From JAGNLM01 sp964439835 (GTDB taxonomy: Bacteria; Pseudomonadota; Gammaproteobacteria; JAABTG01): DNA of 64,000 nt. Both the position numbers and the translations under genes were made by a program. The notes beneath the pieces are model-generated. The model worked only from the letters and a program-made list of their open reading frames with translations. It had not been told where the DNA came from and searched no databases. Below are positions 1 to 10,384 of this stretch, one piece after another. Each line of letters starts with the position of its first letter. The stretch's first letter is position 1. The stretch is taken from contig CAYTPQ010000011.1 of NCBI GenBank assembly GCA_964439835.1, positions 1 through 64,000 of the forward strand. Direction: 5' to 3'.

Positions 1-178
1 AGTGCCACAGATGGGCCATGGGCGAAAAACTGAAATCTTTCTCAGGCTCTGAGTCGACACCCCCCACATACGACGCAGCGGATCGACGATTCTTCCGGGT
101 CCGGGGGGCGACGCCGGGGCTGCCAGCGGGCGGAACCGGTAGCTGACCCTTCGTTCGTCTCCCCGACTCGAGTGGGTT

Positions 179-207
179 TTGCAACGAACGTTTCGATATT
201 GTAATTT
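179..207 (+). promoter_or_regulatory. Candidate chrB promoter giving a near-leaderless mRNA
   Basis: An AT-rich patch in otherwise GC-rich DNA holds TTGCAA (179-184), a 17-bp spacer and TAATTT (202-207). Transcription starting 6-8 bases further on would begin at about 214, right at the chrB ATG at 216. There is no Shine-Dalgarno sequence before that ATG, which fits a leaderless transcript. The stretch 201-215 is an imperfect palindrome (GTAA...TTAC) and could be an operator, since ChrB proteins are described as chromate-responsive regulators. This is inferred from sequence only. Bases 1-178 hold nothing I can identify. Confidence 0.4.
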
Positions 208-215
208 AAGTTTAC

Positions 216-1190
216 ATGAGCCCCGCCGAACCTACTCCCTGGCTCCTCCTGACCACCAGTCTGGCCGGCCGTGGGGCCAGCACGGCGCGGGTGCGGCTCT
301 GGCGGGCCCTGAAGGACCTGGGGGTCGGCAATCTGCGAGACGGCGTGGCGGTGCTGCCTGCGAGCCCGGAGCACCGCGCGGCGTTCGAGTCTCTGACGAG
401 CGAGGTGGAGAGCGAGGGCGGGCGGTCCTGGCTGCTTGAGCTTCCACCCCAGGCGCCCCCGGTGGACGCCGCCCTCGTTGCCCTGTTTGACCGGCGGGCC
501 GACTACGAGGACCTGCTGCAGTCCCTTACCCGCCTCGGGACCGAGCTGCCGACTCTGGACGAGGCCGCCGCGCGCCGTGCGCTGCGCCAGGCGGGCAAGG
601 CGCTGGCCGACATCGAGATTGTCGACTACTTTCCCGGGACCGCTCGCGAGCGGGCCCGGGCGGCGCTGTCTGCGCTCGAATCCGACGTCAACCGCCGGTT
701 CTCGCCGGAGGAACCCTCGCCTGGCAGCGCGCCGCTGCGCCGTCTCGACCCGGCGCAGCATCGCGCACAACTCTGGGCGACGCGTCGCCACCTCTGGGTG
801 GACCGGGTGGCGAGCGCCTGGCTTATCCGCCGCTTCATCGACCCGGAGGCCCGGTTTGTCTGGTTGGAGCGTCCGGCCGACTGCCCCGCCGACGCCCTCG
901 GCTTCGACTTCGACGGTGCCGCGTTCAGCCACGTCGGCGATCGCGTCACCTTCGAGGTCCTGCTCGCGAGCTTTGGCCTTGACGCCGATGAGGCGCTCGT
1001 GCGGGTCGGGCAAGTCGCGCACTACCTCGATGCGGGCGGCATGCCCGTCGTGGAGGCTGCGGGCCTCGAAGCGGTGTTGGCTGGCCTGCGCGAGGTGGCT
1101 GCCGACGACGATGCGCTCCTCGCGGCCGCAACCCCCGTGTTCGACGCGCTTTATCGCGCCTATTCCGGGCCACGCCCGGGAGCGCTCTGA
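216..1190 (+). CDS. chrB: ChrB chromate resistance / regulatory protein
   Basis: A 324-residue protein of full ChrB length. The N-terminal half carries the opening seen in ChrB proteins (W-L-L-L-T-T-S-L then R-x-W-R-A-L-K near residues 8-32). The C-terminal half, from about residue 190, is the ChrB C-terminal domain, with the hallmark segment W-V-D-R-V-A-S-A-W-L-I-R-R-F-I-D and F-S-H-V-G-D-R-x-T-F-E downstream. ChrB proteins are known as chromate-sensing regulators or accessory factors for the ChrA exporter. chrA follows 32 bp downstream on the same strand, so the two form a resistance operon. The start at 216 lies directly after an AT-rich promoter-like patch and has no ribosome binding site. 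The cellular role is family-based. Confidence 0.9.
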   Translation: MSPAEPTPWLLLTTSLAGRGASTARVRLWRALKDLGVGNLRDGVAVLPASPEHRAAFESLTSEVESEGGRSWLLELPPQAPPVDAALVALFDRRADYEDLLQSLTRLGTELPTLDEAAARRALRQAGKALADIEIVDYFPGTARERARAALSALESDVNRRFSPEEPSPGSAPLRRLDPAQHRAQLWATRRHLWVDRVASAWLIRRFIDPEARFVWLERPADCPADALGFDFDGAAFSHVGDRVTFEVLLASFGLDADEALVRVGQVAHYLDAGGMPVVEAAGLEAVLAGLREVAADDDALLAAATPVFDALYRAYSGPRPGAL

Positions 1191-1222
1191 CGGACTTCTT
1201 CCCAGTGACCAGGACCACACCG

Positions 1223-2569
1223 ATGACGGAGATCACCCCGCCGCCCGAGCGGCCGCCCCACCCCTCGTTCGGCGAGGCCTTCCGGTACTGGCTGAAGCTC
1301 GGGTTCATTAGCTTTGGCGGCCCCGCGGGGCAGATTTCCATCATGCACCAGGAGCTGGTGGAGAAGCGGCGCTGGATCGGCGAGCACCGCTTCCTGCACG
1401 CGCTCAACTACTGCATGCTGCTGCCCGGCCCCGAGGCCCAGCAGCTCGCGATCTACATCGGCTGGCTGCTGCACCGCACCTGGGGTGGCATCGTCGCGGG
1501 GACGCTGTTCGTGCTGCCCTCGCTGTTCATCCTGTCGGCGCTCACCTATGTCTACCTGGCCTTCGGCGACCTGACCTTCGTGCAGGGGGTCTTCAACGGC
1601 ATCAAGCCGGCGGTCGTCGCCATCGTCGTCTTCGCCGCCTGGCGGATCGGCTCCCGGGCGCTCAAGAACGGCCTGCTGTGGGCGATGGCGGCGCTCTCGT
1701 TCGTCGCCATCTTCGCCTTCGACGTGCCGTTCCCGTACATCGTGCTGGCGGCGGGGGTCCTGGGATTCCTGGGCGGCAAGCTCGCTCCGGACAAGTTCAA
1801 GGTCGGCGGCGGCCACGGCGCCTCGAGCAAGACCTACGGTCCGGCGCTGCTGGACGACGACACCCCGCCGCCCGCCCACGTGAAGTTCAGCCCGGTCCGT
1901 CTCGCGCTCTTGCTCCTCGCCGGAGCGGGGATCTGGGCGCTGGCGATGCTCGCCCTCGGCCATCCGGTGCTGCGCGACATGGGCGAGTTCTTCACCAAGG
2001 CGGCGCTGGTCACCTTCGGCGGCGCCTACGCGGTGCTGCCCTACGTCTACCAGGGCGGCGTTGAGACCTACGGCTGGGTGACCGGCCCGCAGATGATTGA
2101 CGGCTTGGCCCTCGGCGAGACCACGCCGGGTCCGCTCATCATGGTGGTCGCCTTCGTCGGCTTCGTAGGCGCCTGGACGAAGGAAATCTTCGGACCCGAC
2201 GCGCTGCTGCTCGCCGGCTTCGCCGGCGCCAGCGTCGCGACCTTCTTCACCTTCCTGCCGAGCTACCTGTTCATCCTGGCCGGCGCGCCCCTGGTCGAGG
2301 CCACCCACGGCGACCTCAAATTCACCGCGCCGCTCACCGGCATCACGGCGGCCGTGGTTGGCGTGATCCTGAACCTCGGCCTGTTCTTCGGCTGGCACGT
2401 GCTGTGGCCCGAGGGGACCCAGGCCGCGCCCTTCGCCGGGCGCTTCGAGTGGTTCTACGCCCTGATGTCGATCGCCGCCTTCGTGGCCCTCTGGAGTTTC
2501 AAGGTCGACATCCTGAAGGTCATCGGCGCCTGCGCGGCGATTGGCCTCGTCTTCACCTACGCCATCTGA
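1223..2569 (+). CDS. chrA: ChrA chromate efflux transporter
   Basis: A membrane protein of about 448 residues in the long-chain (two-domain) CHR family, which exports chromate across the inner membrane. The N-terminal CHR half has the signature F-I-S-F-G-G-P-A-G-Q-I followed by R-R-W-I and L-L-P-G-P-E-A-Q-Q. The C-terminal half repeats the pattern as V-T-F-G-G-A-Y-A-V-L-P with T-T-P-G-P-L. Many hydrophobic helices are visible. It sits directly after chrB. I prefer ATG 1223, which has AGGA eight bases upstream; an in-frame GTG at 1205 is an alternative. Family membership is clear; substrate is inferred from the family and from chrB on both sides. Confidence 0.93.
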   Translation: MTEITPPPERPPHPSFGEAFRYWLKLGFISFGGPAGQISIMHQELVEKRRWIGEHRFLHALNYCMLLPGPEAQQLAIYIGWLLHRTWGGIVAGTLFVLPSLFILSALTYVYLAFGDLTFVQGVFNGIKPAVVAIVVFAAWRIGSRALKNGLLWAMAALSFVAIFAFDVPFPYIVLAAGVLGFLGGKLAPDKFKVGGGHGASSKTYGPALLDDDTPPPAHVKFSPVRLALLLLAGAGIWALAMLALGHPVLRDMGEFFTKAALVTFGGAYAVLPYVYQGGVETYGWVTGPQMIDGLALGETTPGPLIMVVAFVGFVGAWTKEIFGPDALLLAGFAGASVATFFTFLPSYLFILAGAPLVEATHGDLKFTAPLTGITAAVVGVILNLGLFFGWHVLWPEGTQAAPFAGRFEWFYALMSIAAFVALWSFKVDILKVIGACAAIGLVFTYAI

Positions 2570-2623
2570 ACGTCGACACGGCGGCGAGGGCTGGAAGGCT
2601 GCGGGCGGCGAGGTCGCGTCGAA

Positions 2624-2938
2624 ATGAGGTGGGTGACCCGCGAACGTCCGAAGATCGACCGCATCGCCTGCCCCTGGCTGATCCGCCGCTTCATCGACGA
2701 GGCGCCGGAGTTCCTCTACGTGCCGGCCTCGGATGTGCTGCGCGTTGCCGGGGAGACTGGTGCCATCCCGTTTGACGTGCCGAACGTCGAGCTTTCCCAC
2801 GTGGGCGAGCTGTGCCGTTTCGACGCCTTCCTGCGAAAGTACGGGCTTGCCGATCCGGCGCCCGCGCAACTCGCCATCGTCGTGCGCGCGGCAAGACGCG
2901 CTCAGATCGCCGGGAAGCGCCCCGCCGGGGGACGATGA
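2624..2938 (+). pseudogene. Truncated stand-alone ChrB C-terminal domain
   Basis: A 104-residue reading frame whose first 88 or so residues match the ChrB C-terminal domain: R-P-K-I-D-R-I-A-C-P-W-L-I-R-R-F-I-D-E, then S-H-V-G-E-L-C-R-F-D-A-F-L-R-K-Y-G-L. Single-domain relatives normally continue for another 50-60 residues after A-I-V-V-R. Here the sequence becomes an unrelated Arg/Ala/Gly-rich tail and stops. I read the other two forward frames past 2890 and did not find the missing part, so a deletion looks more likely than a simple frameshift. It closes the chrB-chrA unit, 54 bp after chrA. It may be a decaying duplicate of the upstream chrB domain or a short but functional variant. Confidence 0.6.
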
Positions 2939-3068
2939 TCGCCCCTTTGAGGTTGGCCGCCGGACCCCGCTTGGCCCGATCTATGGTCGAAGCGGACACC
3001 CTCTCCGCCAACGGCGGTCTCTACACGGTGTTCTTTTTCCCCGTGGACGAACGCCCGCCAGGGCCGCG

Positions 3069-3692
3069 TCAGGTCAGTCGTCTCACGGCTTCCACCAGCA
3101 GGCCAGCGGCGAAGAGCAGCAGCAGCACGCCGAGGACGCGCAACACGTACAAGTATGCCCGGCCGGTGAGTAACGCGCGGGAGCGGCCGGCCAGCAAGGC
3201 CAGCGCCACCTTCGAGCCGACCAGGCAGAGATAGAAGGACCCGACGAAGAGCGCGGGCGGCAGCCAGCCCCGCTCGAGACCCCCGAGCACGGTTGGCGCG
3301 CCGACCGTCAGCCAGAAGAGGTACGGCTGAGGGTTGAGCAGGTTCGCCAGCGTCCCCCTGACCAGCGAGCGGGGCGTACGGGTACCGGCAGCCTCCACCT
3401 CGAGTCCGGCGGCGCGCAGGCCCTCGACCGCCAGATAGGCGAGGAATACGGCACCGGCCAGGGAGATCAGGCCGAGGACCGGGCCCCGGTCAGCGACTTT
3501 GGCGAGCAGGAGCGTGGCTGCAAGGACGATCGGCAGGTCGGAGACCAGGGGGGCGAAAGCGGTCTTGACACCCTCGCTGGGGCCGTGCCGCAGGGTCTGG
3601 GTGACGACCATCGCGAGCAGCGGCCCGGGCGAGAGCCCGGCCGCGAGTCCCATCACGGTCCCCGCGCCGAGAAACGAGAGCGCGCTCTCCAA
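3069..3692 (-). CDS. LysE/RhtB-family amino-acid exporter
   Basis: A 207-residue membrane protein with about six hydrophobic helices and the family opening G-L-A-A-G-L-S-P-G-P-L-L near residues 15-26, followed by N-L-L-N-P-Q-P-Y-L-F-W in the middle. Members export amino acids or related small molecules through the inner membrane; the substrate cannot be read from the sequence. The start is an unusual TTG at 3692; the next in-frame ATG is 13 codons inside and would clip the first helix. It lies 5 bp after the 2OG oxygenase-like gene on the same strand, so the two are probably co-transcribed. The end faces the chromate cluster. Confidence 0.8.
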   Translation of the reverse strand: MESALSFLGAGTVMGLAAGLSPGPLLAMVVTQTLRHGPSEGVKTAFAPLVSDLPIVLAATLLLAKVADRGPVLGLISLAGAVFLAYLAVEGLRAAGLEVEAAGTRTPRSLVRGTLANLLNPQPYLFWLTVGAPTVLGGLERGWLPPALFVGSFYLCLVGSKVALALLAGRSRALLTGRAYLYVLRVLGVLLLLFAAGLLVEAVRRLT

Positions 3693-3697
3693 CGGGG

Positions 3698-4234
3698 CTA
3701 CCCGTCGGCCGGGGGCGGACGGGCCCCGAAGTTCATGCCGATGGAGAGCCTTGGCGCGCCGCTGCGGTTCTCGGTGACCTCGTGCAGGAGGTCCGGCGCG
3801 AAGAACACGAACATCCCGGCCCTCGGCGACACCGTCGTGCGGCAGTGCCCGTCCTCCACGACCAGGTTGCCCGACTCAGGGGGTACTTCCACGTAGTAGA
3901 CGCCCGACAGCACCTCGTCGTGGTCGTCATGGGTGTGCGGCAGGGTCCGCTGGCCGGGACCCATGGCGTTGAACCAGTAGCCTACGGCGAGGTGCTCCGC
4001 CGGCACTCCGCAGACCTCGGCGGCCAGCCGTCGGGCCTGATCGAGGACCGGCCCGAGCGCCGGGATACGTTCCGCGCCGATGTAGACGTTCTCGTAGCGC
4101 CCACCGAACGGGTGGCTGCGGCGCGTGGAGGGGTCTTCCGCCCAGCGGGCGTAGCCCTCGGCGATGGCGGGGTTGACGGTCGACGCCTGTTCCAGGACGC
4201 CGAAGTGCAGGCGGGCGTTCTGCTCCAGGGTCAC
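3698..4234 (-). CDS. Putative 2OG-Fe(II) oxygenase
   Basis: A 178-residue protein with the ligand pattern of small 2-oxoglutarate/Fe(II) oxygenases. It has H-T-H-D near residue 97, G-V-Y-Y-V-E and G-N-L-V-V-E-D strands, a distal His in F-A-P-D-L-L-H-E-V, and an Arg about ten residues later in A-P-R-L-S-I-G-M-N-F that would bind 2-oxoglutarate. It resembles the TIGR02466-type family of putative 2OG-Fe(II) oxygenases. Substrate unknown. The start is GTG at 4234, and the gene is followed 5 bp later by a LysE-type exporter. That pairing suggests the oxygenase product or substrate could be an exported amino acid, but this is only inference. Confidence 0.72.
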   Translation of the reverse strand: MTLEQNARLHFGVLEQASTVNPAIAEGYARWAEDPSTRRSHPFGGRYENVYIGAERIPALGPVLDQARRLAAEVCGVPAEHLAVGYWFNAMGPGQRTLPHTHDDHDEVLSGVYYVEVPPESGNLVVEDGHCRTTVSPRAGMFVFFAPDLLHEVTENRSGAPRLSIGMNFGARPPPADG

Positions 4235-4289
4235 GCCTCCCTCCCGGGGGGACCTTGGCCTGCCTCGCCGGGCGCTTCCGGCGCGGTCC

Positions 4290-4727
4290 TCAGTCCCCGT
4301 CGATGGGTGCGAGCACGGGCGGGTGTCCTGCCCGGTCCCGCAGCCAGTTCACCGCCTTCAAGACCCCAGGCTGGCGCACGAGCCGTTTCTCGAGTTCGTA
4401 CTTGCCCGGGAAGTCGGTCAGCATCAAGCCGATCAGCAGGGTCAGGAGTCCCTGCCCCGGCAGCAGCAGCATGGCGAGGCCGGCCAGGATCAGGACGACC
4501 CCCAGGACATTCTTCAGGATCACCAGGGTGTGGTGCACCAATGGGTGCCGGTCGTGGGCGTAGTCGTGCTCCCGATGCCGGTGGCGGAAGTACTCCTGCG
4601 GTATCCGCACCACCAGCACTGGCAGCAAGAGTATCGTGGCGAAGAGAGACAGGACGGAGACGACGCCGAGTGTCCCCAGCAGCATCCCGTTGTCGGTGAC
4701 CCAGGTCCAGGCGCTTTCTGCCGTCAC
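4290..4727 (-). CDS. PGPGW-like small inner-membrane protein
   Basis: A 145-residue protein with an N-terminal pair of hydrophobic segments (about residues 14-40), a charged His/Arg-rich loop (R-H-R-H-R-E-H-D-Y near residue 50), and a second hydrophobic block holding L-L-L-P-G-Q-G-L-L-T-L-L-I-G-L. That block is a close variant of the P-G-P-G-W motif of a family of predicted transmembrane proteins. The end is soluble and Arg-rich. Its GTG start at 4727 overlaps the stop of the SPFH gene in a GTGA, so translation of the two is likely coupled. No biochemical function is known to me for this family. Confidence 0.7.
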   Translation of the reverse strand: MTAESAWTWVTDNGMLLGTLGVVSVLSLFATILLLPVLVVRIPQEYFRHRHREHDYAHDRHPLVHHTLVILKNVLGVVLILAGLAMLLLPGQGLLTLLIGLMLTDFPGKYELEKRLVRQPGVLKAVNWLRDRAGHPPVLAPIDGD

Positions 4728-5626
4728 GGTCGCGGCGACCTCGCGTCCTCACCTATGTGCATTAGCGGCAGCGGGGTCGGGCTGTCCCCGTTCAGGAAGT
4801 AGACCTTGGCCGCCGGGTCCTTCGAGATCGACTGCAGGGCCTCCAGGGCCTGCAGCTTCACGTAGCTCGGATTATCACCGATCGCCTGGTTGATGCGCTC
4901 GATCTCATAGGCCCGGGCCTCGGCCAGCACCCGTTGCCGGGTGGCCTGCTCCTCGGCGGCCCGGCGCTCGGCCTCCGCCGCGGCGACCTTCTGCTGCTGC
5001 TCGGTGCGGAAGCGCTCCAGCTCGGCCTTCTGCTTCTCGACCTCCTGCTCGCGCTCCTTCTTCGCCTCGATCGCCTTGATGATGAAGGGCGGCAGGGTGA
5101 TGTCCCGGATCAGGACCGCCTCCACCTCCACCCCTTTGGGCACGAGGTAGGCCCGCAACTCCTCCTGCAGTGAGGTCTGCAGCGCCGTCTGGTTCTCCTC
5201 CAGGAAGAAGTCCTCGGCGCGCTTGATGGTCTTGCCCTGCTCGCGCAGCAGCGAGCGCAGCTTCGGCACCAGGTGGATGTCGACCACGTCCTCGGCCCGC
5301 CCGGTCTCCTGCAGGATCCGCGGTGCGCCCTCGCCGGAAAGCCGGTACTGCACGCTCACGTCCACCGTGGTCTGCAGCTGGTCCTGGCTTGGGATGTTGG
5401 CCGTCTCCTTGTGGCTCTTCTGGCGCACGTCGAAGAGGTACCAGTCGTAGAGGGGGTTGACGGGCACGTGCAGGCCCTCGGGGTAGGCCTCGGGGCGTAC
5501 GCTGCCGAAGAGGGTCGCCACGGCGACGTGCCCGGGCGGGACGACCTGGTAGAGGCGGCTGCCGAACACCAGGATGACGAGGAGGGCGGCGGCCAGCACG
5601 ACCAGGGGGATGGCAAGCCTTCGCAT
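4724..5626 (-). CDS. SPFH/prohibitin-family membrane protein
   Basis: A 300-residue protein with a single N-terminal membrane anchor (residues 4-24) and the start of an SPFH domain in Q-V-V-P-P-G-H-V-A-V-A-T-L-F-G. The domain continues through V-D-V-S-V-Q-Y-R-L and I-L-Q-E-T-G-R, and a long Glu/Lys/Gln-rich coiled coil covers residues 200-260. This order matches prohibitin and HflC/HflK-type scaffold proteins that form large rings on the periplasmic or cytoplasmic membrane face and often govern membrane proteases. There is no FtsH or HflX gene nearby. It is the first gene of a two-gene unit with the PGPGW-like protein. Confidence 0.85.
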   Translation of the reverse strand: MRRLAIPLVVLAAALLVILVFGSRLYQVVPPGHVAVATLFGSVRPEAYPEGLHVPVNPLYDWYLFDVRQKSHKETANIPSQDQLQTTVDVSVQYRLSGEGAPRILQETGRAEDVVDIHLVPKLRSLLREQGKTIKRAEDFFLEENQTALQTSLQEELRAYLVPKGVEVEAVLIRDITLPPFIIKAIEAKKEREQEVEKQKAELERFRTEQQQKVAAAEAERRAAEEQATRQRVLAEARAYEIERINQAIGDNPSYVKLQALEALQSISKDPAAKVYFLNGDSPTPLPLMHIGEDARSPRP

Positions 5627-5731
5627 GAGTTAACTCCGTGCGGGGTGGGCCCCCGGTACCCCCTTAGGCCGAGGCAAGCCCCCGAGGTTCAGGCGGTAGA
5701 GCTCGCGGCGTCAGCGGAGTCCAGGAGGAGC

Positions 5732-5836
5732 AACCACAGAGATCACAGAGTGCAAAGAGTTTGGTAAGGCGATAAGCCAGGGTCTGTGGGTCCCGGCATC
5801 CCGTATCTCTCTGTGTACTCTGTGGGGTCTGTGGTT
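5732..5836. repeat. CACAGAG palindromic element, copy 1
   Basis: The left arm (5732-5759) is three 9-bp units: ACCACAGAG, ATCACAGAG and TGCAAAGAG. The right arm (5807-5836) carries the reverse-complement units CTCTCTGTG and TACTCTGTG, then ends in GTCTGTGGTT. The arms can pair over about 27 bp around a 47-bp middle. It lies between the SPFH gene and the small zinc-ribbon gene. Two related copies occur at 36004 and 50509. Confidence 0.85.
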
Positions 5837-5861
5837 CGTCCCCGTCTGCGTCCGGCCTCCG

Positions 5862-6071
5862 CTAGGACGCCGCGGGCGCGACGCGAGTGGCGGCCCAGCC
5901 TGGATGGGCGAGCCAGCGGGCGCCGACCGGCGCGCAATCCGCTGCCCCGACGGGCCGCGAGACCAGCTCTAACCGCCCGCAGACCGGGCAGTCGAACCAG
6001 GCCTGCACGCTGAGGCGGCCCTCCTCGCGTCGTGTGCAGCCCATCGATGCTTGGCAACGCTTGCAGATCAT
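5862..6071 (-). CDS. Small zinc-ribbon-like protein
   Basis: A 69-residue reading frame with two Cys pairs, C-K-R-C at residues 3-6 and C-P-V-C at residues 28-31, spaced as in a small zinc ribbon. A third isolated Cys (12) and a hydrophobic, Ala/Pro-rich tail follow. The reverse-complement sequence before the ATG at 6071 contains GAGGAGG, a strong ribosome binding site, which supports real translation. I do not recognise a family. It might be a stand-alone zinc-binding adaptor or a remnant of a longer protein. Confidence 0.55.
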   Translation of the reverse strand: MICKRCQASMGCTRREEGRLSVQAWFDCPVCGRLELVSRPVGAADCAPVGARWLAHPGWAATRVAPAAS

Positions 6072-6113
6072 GGCGAGCCTCCTCTACGTTGTTGCCTCAT
6101 GGCCTGGCGCCGA

Positions 6114-6164
6114 GTGGGAGGCGCGCCCCGCGACGATTCGTCGCGGGGATTGCGTTGCTCCCAC
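6114..6164. repeat. GTGGGAG-type palindromic element, copy 1
   Basis: Outer arms GTGGGAG (6114-6120) and CTCCCAC (6158-6164) enclose a perfect 10-bp stem, CCCCGCGACG (6126-6135) and CGTCGCGGGG (6139-6148), with a 3-base loop. It lies 17-67 bases past the nrdB stop and could end nrdAB transcription, although there is no T-run on that strand. A second copy is at 50404. Confidence 0.8.
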
Positions 6165-6180
6165 GAGATGCGCTCTTAAC

Positions 6181-7383
6181 CTAGTCCCACGACAGCGTGC
6201 CGCCGGTCTGGTACTCGGTGACGCGCGTTTCGAAGAAGTTCTTCTCCTTCTTCAGGTCCATCATCTCGCTCATCCAGGGGAACGGGTTGGAGACGCCGAC
6301 GAACTGCTCGGGCAGCCCGATCTGCACGCAGCGCCGGTTGGCGATGAAGCGCAGGTAGTCGCCGAACATCGCCGCGTTGAGCCCCAGGATCCCCCGCGGC
6401 ATGGTGTCGACCGCGTAGCGGTACTCGAGCTCCACCGCCTCGTGGACCATCCGGATGGCCTCGTCCTGCAGCTCCGGCGTCCACACGTGCGGGTTCTCGA
6501 TCTTGATCTGGTTGATCATGTCGATGCCGAAGTTCATGTGCATCGACTCGTCGCGCAGGATGTACTGGAACTGCTCGGCGGTCCCGGTCATCTTGTTGCG
6601 CCGGCCCATGGACAGGATCTGGGTGAAGCCGACGTAGAAGAAGATCCCCTCGAAGATGACATAGAAGGCGATCAGGTCCCGCAGCAGGCGCTGGTCGTTC
6701 TCCGGCGTGCCGGTCTGGAAGGTGGGGTCGCCGAGGCTCTGGGTGTAGGGCAGCGACCAGGCCGCCTTGTCGTGCACCGCTGGGACCTCGCGGTACATGT
6801 TGAACACCTCGGCCTCGTCGAGCCCGAGGGACTCCACCACGTACTGGTAGGCGTGGGTGTGGAGCGCCTCCTCGAAGGCCTGGCGCAGCAGGTACTGCCG
6901 GCACTCCGGGTTGGTGATGTGGCGGTAGACCGCGAGCACCAGGTTGTTGGCGACCAGCGAGTCGGCGGTGGAGAAGAAGCCCAGGTTGCGTTTGACGATC
7001 AGGCGCTCGTCCTCGGTCAGCCCGCGCGGGTCCTTCCACAGCGCGATGTCGGCCGACATGTTGATCTCGTTCGGCATCCAGTGGTTCGCGCAGGCGTCCA
7101 GGTACTTCTGCCAGGCCCAGCGGTACTTGAACGGCACCAGCTGGTTGAGGTCGGCGCGGCAGTTGATCATCTGCTTGTCGTCGACCGAGATCCGGCCGGC
7201 GCCCATGCGCAGGTCCTCGAGCCCGGTGGCGCCGCCGCGGCCCTCCGGCTCGCGCCGCGGCGGGGTGGAAGGCACCACGCTCTGCAGCGCGAGCTGCGGC
7301 GCAGGGACCTCCGCGGGGTGGGGCTCGCGGCGCGCCGGCACGGTCGTCACGCGGGTGGAGATCGGCTCGTCCCAGTTCAGCAT
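6181..7383 (-). CDS. nrdB: Class Ia ribonucleotide reductase, beta subunit
   Basis: A 400-residue R2 protein that holds the diiron-tyrosyl radical for reduction of ribonucleoside diphosphates. The metal-binding pattern is visible: W-K-D at residue 118, then E-A-L-H-T-H-A-Y with Glu172, His175 and the radical Tyr179, F-E-G-I-F-F-Y, and R-D-E-S-M-H-M-N-F-G. The radical Tyr is present, so this is not the Phe-containing class Ic type. The sequence closely follows the P. aeruginosa NrdB pattern, including the end F-E-T-R-V-T-E-Y-Q-T-G-G-T-L-S-W-D, the tail that docks to NrdA. The first 60 residues are a variable Pro/Arg-rich leader. It follows nrdA by 13 bp in one operon. Confidence 0.96.
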   Translation of the reverse strand: MLNWDEPISTRVTTVPARREPHPAEVPAPQLALQSVVPSTPPRREPEGRGGATGLEDLRMGAGRISVDDKQMINCRADLNQLVPFKYRWAWQKYLDACANHWMPNEINMSADIALWKDPRGLTEDERLIVKRNLGFFSTADSLVANNLVLAVYRHITNPECRQYLLRQAFEEALHTHAYQYVVESLGLDEAEVFNMYREVPAVHDKAAWSLPYTQSLGDPTFQTGTPENDQRLLRDLIAFYVIFEGIFFYVGFTQILSMGRRNKMTGTAEQFQYILRDESMHMNFGIDMINQIKIENPHVWTPELQDEAIRMVHEAVELEYRYAVDTMPRGILGLNAAMFGDYLRFIANRRCVQIGLPEQFVGVSNPFPWMSEMMDLKKEKNFFETRVTEYQTGGTLSWD

Positions 7384-7396
7384 GTCGGGTGTCCTC

Positions 7397-10261
<2,865 letters not shown>

Positions 10262-10328
10262 GATCTCCTCGTCCCTCCTGGGCTCTTATCGTGGGCGGGC
10301 CCGGCCTGACGGCCGGTCGGCAGGCGGG

Positions 10329-10356
10329 ATTCTAGACCACTAGGGAAAGTAGTCAA
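10329..10356 (-). promoter_or_regulatory. nrdAB sigma70 promoter
   Basis: Read on the minus strand: TTGACT (10356-10351), a 16-bp spacer, and TAGAAT (10334-10329), both close to the sigma70 consensus. The spacer is filled by an NrdR-box-like sequence. The nrdA start codon is about 68 bases downstream. Confidence 0.7.
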
Positions 10357-10384
10357 CGGGGCGGTTGACCCCTATATCTTGTGC
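10337..10384. promoter_or_regulatory. Two NrdR-box-like operators
   Basis: The distal site at 10369-10384 (CCCCTATATCTTGTGC) matches the known NrdR consensus, acaCwAtATaTwGtgt, at most conserved positions. The proximal site at 10337-10352 (CCACTAGGGAAAGTAG) is more diverged but keeps the C-T-A and A-G-T halves. The two starts are 32 bp apart, three helical turns, as in known NrdR-regulated promoters, and the proximal site sits between -35 and -10. A small inverted repeat, GTCAAC/GTTGAC (10352-10369), lies between them. Repression by NrdR at high dATP is inferred from family knowledge; nrdR itself is not in the window. Confidence 0.6.

Noticed and set aside
2880..3068. Frameshift hiding the rest of the second ChrB domain
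   Set aside because: I translated the other two forward frames through this interval and found no match to the expected continuation, so I favour a deletion.
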